Shown here piece by piece: positions 60,220-64,000 of a DNA stretch of 64,000 bases. Source of the stretch: Desulfovermiculus halophilus DSM 18834 (GTDB lineage: Bacteria; Desulfobacterota; Desulfovibrionia; Desulfovibrionales; Desulfothermaceae); contig NZ_JIAK01000004.1 of the NCBI RefSeq assembly GCF_000620765.1, forward strand, positions 124,001 to 188,000, given 5' to 3'. The first letter of the stretch is position 1. Each line of letters begins with the position of its first letter. The position numbers and the translations under genes are program-made. Under the pieces are notes generated by a model. The model had not been told where the DNA came from, made no database searches, and saw nothing but the letters and a program-made list of their open reading frames with translations.

Positions 60220-61601
60220 TGAAAACCATTCCTGCACATGTTCAAGCCGAGTTTAGGATAGCCTTGGATGCAAAGCATATCCCAGCACAGCAGCAACATC
60301 ATTTCCTGAAATGGTTGCGATTCTATCTGGATTTTTGTGCCAAGTATGGCTTTGATCCTGATGACTCGCGAAGTCTGCCCCATTTCATCAAGAAGCTTCA
60401 GTCCAAGAATCAAGGGCCTTTCCAGCAACAGCAAGCCACTGAAGCGGTCCACATTTTGCTAGAGATTTCCTCTGCTGAGAATACAAACTCAAAGGAGGAT
60501 CCACACAGTAATTTCTCTGGAGGGCAGGTCGCTGAAGCGAAAAGCAAACCCCATAATCCATCTGCGGTCCAAGTTGCTGACCAGAGCCCGGATGCAGGCT
60601 CTGCACACATCGCGAGGCCTGCGTCATCTCCAGTTGAGGACCCTTGGGAAGCTGCCATCCAGTCTTTGACCAATGAAATCAAGATCAGGCATTACTCACA
60701 AAAGACGCTGAAATCGTATACCAATTGGGTTTATAAGCTCAAATCGTACACCCGGCTACAGGACCCTCAAGCCTTGTCCACATCTGATGTCAAATCCTTT
60801 CTGACCTCCCTGGCGGTGGAGAAAAACATGTCCGCTTCCTCCCAGAACCTGGCCTTTAATGCGCTTTTGTTCTTTTTCCGGCACGTCCTGGGTCAGGAGT
60901 TCGGCCCCATCGACGGAGTCGTCCGCGCCAAGCAAAAGCCGTATATCCCTGTTGTCCTCACCCGGGAGGAGATCGACAAAGTCATCCAGCACTTGACTTC
61001 GCCTTTTGATCTGGTTGTCCAGCTGCTCTATGGATGCGGACTCCGGTTATTTGAATGTCTGGGGCTCCGGGTCAACGCCTTCAACTTTGATTTTGGAGTC
61101 TTGACCATTCACGACGGCAAGGGGAAAAAGGATCGGACCGTTCCCTTGCCCCACATGCTGCTCCCTGAACTGAACAAGCAGCTGGAAAAGGTGAAGGCAC
61201 TGCATGCAAAAGATCTGGAAGCCAGATATGACGGGGTGTTCATGTTCGACAATATGGAGAACAAATACCCAAACAGCCCCAGGGAATTTGTCTGGCAGTG
61301 GTTTTTCCCTGCCACCTATCTGACCCATATTCCCGAGACCGGCCAGCGCAGGCGGTACCATCTGCATGAGTCCCAGGTGCAAAAGGCGATTCGCCATGCA
61401 GTGCAAAAAGCGCAGATCCCAAAGCGCGTCTCGTCGCATACCTTCCGGCACAGCTTTGCCAGCCACCTGCTCCAGGCCAACTACGACATCCGGACCATTC
61501 AGGAATTACTCGGGCACAGCGATGTGCGGACCACCATGATCTATACCCACACCATCAAGAGTCAAACCCAAAAAGAAGCCAAGAGTCCTCTTGACTTCTG
61601 A
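60219..61601 (+). CDS. intI: Integron integrase IntI with extra N-terminal domain
   Basis: A 460-residue tyrosine recombinase. The catalytic set is R276 (YGCGLRLFE), the K302-K304 region, H407/R410 (SSHTFRHSFASHLL), H433 (ELLGHSDVRTT) and Tyr442 (IYTH). The integron-specific insertion is at about 354-400 (FVWQWFFPATYLTHIPETGQ, RRRYHLHESQVQKA), which distinguishes IntI from XerC/D and phage integrases. Canonical IntI proteins are about 320-340 residues. Here residues 1-85 form an additional SAM-like core-binding-type domain (FLKWLRFYLDFCAKYGFDP, FIKKLQSKN), joined by a low-complexity linker (86-140) to the usual one (143-230). It is divergent from the cassettes, the standard integron layout. 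Confidence 0.95.
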   Translation: MKTIPAHVQAEFRIALDAKHIPAQQQHHFLKWLRFYLDFCAKYGFDPDDSRSLPHFIKKLQSKNQGPFQQQQATEAVHILLEISSAENTNSKEDPHSNFSGGQVAEAKSKPHNPSAVQVADQSPDAGSAHIARPASSPVEDPWEAAIQSLTNEIKIRHYSQKTLKSYTNWVYKLKSYTRLQDPQALSTSDVKSFLTSLAVEKNMSASSQNLAFNALLFFFRHVLGQEFGPIDGVVRAKQKPYIPVVLTREEIDKVIQHLTSPFDLVVQLLYGCGLRLFECLGLRVNAFNFDFGVLTIHDGKGKKDRTVPLPHMLLPELNKQLEKVKALHAKDLEARYDGVFMFDNMENKYPNSPREFVWQWFFPATYLTHIPETGQRRRYHLHESQVQKAIRHAVQKAQIPKRVSSHTFRHSFASHLLQANYDIRTIQELLGHSDVRTTMIYTHTIKSQTQKEAKSPLDF

Positions 61602-61670
61602 TAAGCAAAATGCGGCTGTTCCTTTGGGTTAGGGACCGTCCCAGAGCCATAGCATACAATATTTTATCCA

Positions 61671-62284
<614 letters not shown>

Positions 62285-62443
62285 CGAAGATCGCCAAGGA
62301 AGCCAAGGTCCTTGGAGTTCATTGGCTACCTTTGCCGAGCAGATGCTTGCGCCATTGTCTCTTCGTGTTTACACTGACAAGCAAAGAACGTATTGTCCCT
62401 GCCTCACGGCAAAATGAACCTGGGGACGCAGGGAGTGGTAACG

Positions 62444-62959
62444 ATGATGAAGCAGACTGTGGGTAAGGCTCAATCATTACTGGAAAAGTTGTCGGAGCTT
62501 AAGCGTGTCGGCAAAACTGATGAGTTTACCTTGCAGACGATTGCCAGGGAAGCCAAAGAAATAAAGGCTGAGGATCCCAAAAATTATCTTTATGTTATGG
62601 GCGCGGTTGAGTGTCTACGGGAAAATGCAATTGAAATGCGAAAGCATTATCAGGCTGCCATTGAAGCTTTTGGCGGGGACGTCGTAACATATTATAATTT
62701 TGCCTCGTCATTATATAGTTTGGGATATCTAGCTGAAGCAAAACATTGTGCTGAAAAAGGACTCCGGCTGGCCCCGACAAACGAAGAAATGCAAGAATTG
62801 ACGGAGGACATACTGGCTGCACTCGACAGACAGATGGGGGATGAAATGGAAACAGAAACCGAAGAAGAGCTTTCAAGGTATGCCCTTTATGCAAGCGAAT
62901 CCGCCTTGGCCAAGGTATGGGACGACCCGGAAGAGGATGAGGCATGGGCCGATTTGTAA
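62444..62959 (+). CDS. TPR-like protein with antitoxin-type C-tail
   Basis: A 171-residue protein: a helical, TPR-like body (about 45-125; NYLYVMGAVECLRENAIEMRKHYQAAIE, TYYNFASSLYSLGYLAEAKHCAEKGL) followed by an acidic linker and the tail ALAKVWDDPEEDEAWADL. That tail is the toxin-binding segment seen in small antitoxins of MazF/PemK-like toxins. It overlaps the toxin gene by 16 nt. The combination of a TPR body with an antitoxin tail is unusual. GGGAG precedes ATG 62444 by 9 nt. Confidence 0.7.
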   Translation: MMKQTVGKAQSLLEKLSELKRVGKTDEFTLQTIAREAKEIKAEDPKNYLYVMGAVECLRENAIEMRKHYQAAIEAFGGDVVTYYNFASSLYSLGYLAEAKHCAEKGLRLAPTNEEMQELTEDILAALDRQMGDEMETETEEELSRYALYASESALAKVWDDPEEDEAWADL

Positions 62960-63279
62960 AAGGCGATGTCGTAAGGATTCTGTTTCGCTTCTCGGATCTG
63001 AAAAATGCTAAACCAAGACCTGCCTTGGTTCTTGCCGATCTTGCCGGACAGGATTCCATTTTATGCCAGATTACGAAAAAGAGACCGACGTTTGATCAAG
63101 GCATTCAGCTTACTCGGGATTCATTCACAGACTCGCCCCTCCCGGTAATCCCCTCCTATGTTCGTCCAGCTAAGCTGTTTACAGCAGACAATTCCCTTAT
63201 AGACAAAAAAGTAGCAACCGTATCCGAAGATATCCTTAAGCAAGTTTATGAGGTGCTGAATTCCTTGTTTTCCATATAG
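62944..63279 (+). CDS. MazF/PemK-like toxin
   Basis: A 111-residue PemK-fold protein: FVKGDVVRILFRFSDLKNAKPRPALVLADLAG (GD-V---F...K-RPALVL, the family start), ILCQITKKRP, and SYVRPAKLFTADNSLIDKKVATVSEDILKQVYEVL. It would be an mRNA interferase. It starts inside the upstream gene, the usual order antitoxin then toxin. No attC follows, so it is outside the integron array. Confidence 0.85.
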   Translation: MGRFVKGDVVRILFRFSDLKNAKPRPALVLADLAGQDSILCQITKKRPTFDQGIQLTRDSFTDSPLPVIPSYVRPAKLFTADNSLIDKKVATVSEDILKQVYEVLNSLFSI

Positions 63280-63639
63280 ACTGAACTCAGTTTTCGGTGT
63301 AACTTTATATGACTCAACAACCTAAGCTCTTTGCCATAATTCCTTGTTCCAGACCCAAAGTTTACACCATGGGCCTACCCAGCATCATATCGTGTCATTT
63401 TTCTGACCAAGGGGTAGCAAATTTTTTAAGTGAACTCAAGCCTGCTCAAATATGGTCCCCAGGGTCTCGATAAGCCCAGGATTTGAATGCTCTTTGCGGA
63501 CGCCAAGCAACTGAAGCAAAACAAGCATGAAGGTCTGAAAATGCTGTGGTCGATTCAGGGCTTGTCCAGGAAGGGCAACACTTCGCTGGCCAAGCAAACC
63601 TCGCAGTGCACACGCAGCATTTGGAGGTACGATCGTCCG
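63280..63639. other. Stretch without recognisable feature
   Basis: Short frames exist on both strands (for example 63436-63699, minus) but none has an SD, domain or codon pattern I can support. It probably contains further decayed sequence from the methyltransferase remnant on its right. Confidence 0.4.
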
Positions 63640-63811
63640 GCTGGTTGCACGGATCAGGGATGCAGAGCTCCCGGCTCCGGGGTGACCGGCTGTATTCATC
63701 GTCCATTTTCAGAATGATCAGGTAAATGAACTGGTTCAGGTAGTCGCCACAGCTCATGCCCTGATCGCGGAGTATGTGGCAGAAGTCCAGACCTTGGAAG
63801 GTCCGTGGCGT
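63640..63811 (-). pseudogene. Type I methyltransferase (hsdM) N-terminal remnant, frameshifted
   Basis: The minus strand encodes FQGLDFCHILRDQGMSCGDY, then LNQFIYLIILKMDDEY and RSRELCIP, matching the conserved N-terminal helices of another HsdM subfamily. An ATG that overlaps the stop of the upstream gene (ATGA) begins MNATDLP in a different frame, so a frameshift lies within the first ten codons. After RELCIP the similarity ends. This is not the same family as the intact hsdM at 51-53 kb. Confidence 0.6.
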
Positions 63812-64000
63812 TCATTCTTGCTCCTTGGTGGCCATATAGGCTTGGTCCGGGCGATTCGGCTCACCTGGAAACCGGTATCGCACGAGGTTCTCGGCGAGCA
63901 GGGGGGCGATGTGCTGACGATGCAGATAGTCCCGGCGGCGCTTTAAAAGAACCGCCAGCTCGCTGGCTCCGTAGGGTCGAAGGGCGCAAAGCGCTTGTAT
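63812..64000 (-). CDS. C-terminal winged-helix fragment of an AlbA/RecG-like ATP-binding protein, partial
   Basis: The frame is open at the right edge and ends at 63812. The 62 visible residues, LRPYGASELAVLLKRRRDYLHRQ, HIAPLLAENLVRYRFP and EPNRPDQAYMAT, look like the wHTH end of AlbA_2-type ATP-binding proteins found in restriction loci. Its TGA overlaps the start of the hsdM remnant. Only the tail is in the window, so the identity is tentative. Confidence 0.45.
   Translation of the reverse strand: MQALCALRPYGASELAVLLKRRRDYLHRQHIAPLLAENLVRYRFPGEPNRPDQAYMATKEQE

Noticed and set aside
63436-63699. 87-aa minus-strand ORF with LVLLQLLGVRKEHSNPGL
   Set aside because: Could be a decayed transposase or methyltransferase piece, but no family motif is clear and there is no start signal.

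Overview
The window looks like one chromosomal contig of a deltaproteobacterial anaerobe, most likely a Desulfovibrionales/Desulfohalobiaceae-type sulfate reducer. This is an inference from gene content (FdhD, a molybdopterin oxidoreductase, an FmdE/MoeA-like fusion, MetF next to ArgD, metY-metX-metW, ProDH with PutP, a DUF4405 membrane protein) and from the GC-rich, compact backbone. No rRNA or taxonomic marker was available to settle it.

Layout. 1-4.3 kb: the end of folC, a modular repeat, a GntR regulator, and a proline catabolism/uptake cluster (ProDH, small symporter subunit, PutP). 4.4-19.2 kb: housekeeping genes, mostly on the minus strand: ThiF-like E1, an RfbD-like protein that has lost its catalytic dyad, tRNA-Val, trmL, proC-ndk-divergent deacetylase-ctpA-envC-like-EndoIII-like-prmA-argD, metF, Zn-PLC, fdhD, nadA. 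19.7-24 kb: metY-metX-metW and a DUF523/DUF1722 gene. 24.3-31.1 kb: a metal-resistance block (ArsR/CadC-type sensor, Zn/Cd/Pb-type ATPase, CopZ, CopA, DUF1566 protein) peppered with one simple-sequence repeat that has entered two of the reading frames. 31.3-48.3 kb: hydrolase, tRNA-Arg, queC, the FmdE/MoeA-like fusion, carB, sugE, a Mo-bisMGD oxidoreductase, a cation ATPase, nitrilase, DUF4197 and a QueG-like protein. 48.4-53.2 kb: a small membrane protein, an aldo/keto reductase and a decayed type I restriction locus (intact hsdM; hsdS fused by deletion to the tail of hsdR; a DUF1016 tail).

The most striking region is 53.3-61.6 kb: a chromosomal integron. A plus-strand integron integrase (60219-61601) with an unusual extra N-terminal domain diverges from eight cassettes, all on the minus strand. 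Seven attC sites are clear and the last, eighth, is degenerate. The first seven bases of each cassette are complementary to the R'' box of that cassette's own attC (exact in six cassettes, one mismatch in a seventh). This fixes the cassette borders and the attI junction at about 60044/60045. From the attI side the cassettes carry: DUF2971; a membrane coiled-coil protein; GNAT; a UDG-like protein; a sulfotransferase; BrnT/BrnA; an orphan AAA ATPase; and YefM/YoeB. Just beyond intI, on the opposite strand, lies a compact ORF-less group II intron (about 61671-62284) with a recognisable domain V. Next come a TPR-antitoxin/MazF-like pair and, at the right edge, a frameshifted remnant of a second type I methyltransferase gene.

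Interspersed repeats: (i) a roughly 284-bp MITE-like family with three full copies flanked by 8-bp duplications, one microhomology deletion derivative and one truncated copy; (ii) a modular AATCG-rich element in three forms; (iii) EVRGQ-encoding arrays in the metal locus; (iv) short palindromes. One MITE copy landed on the start codon of queC and appears to supply its ribosome binding site.
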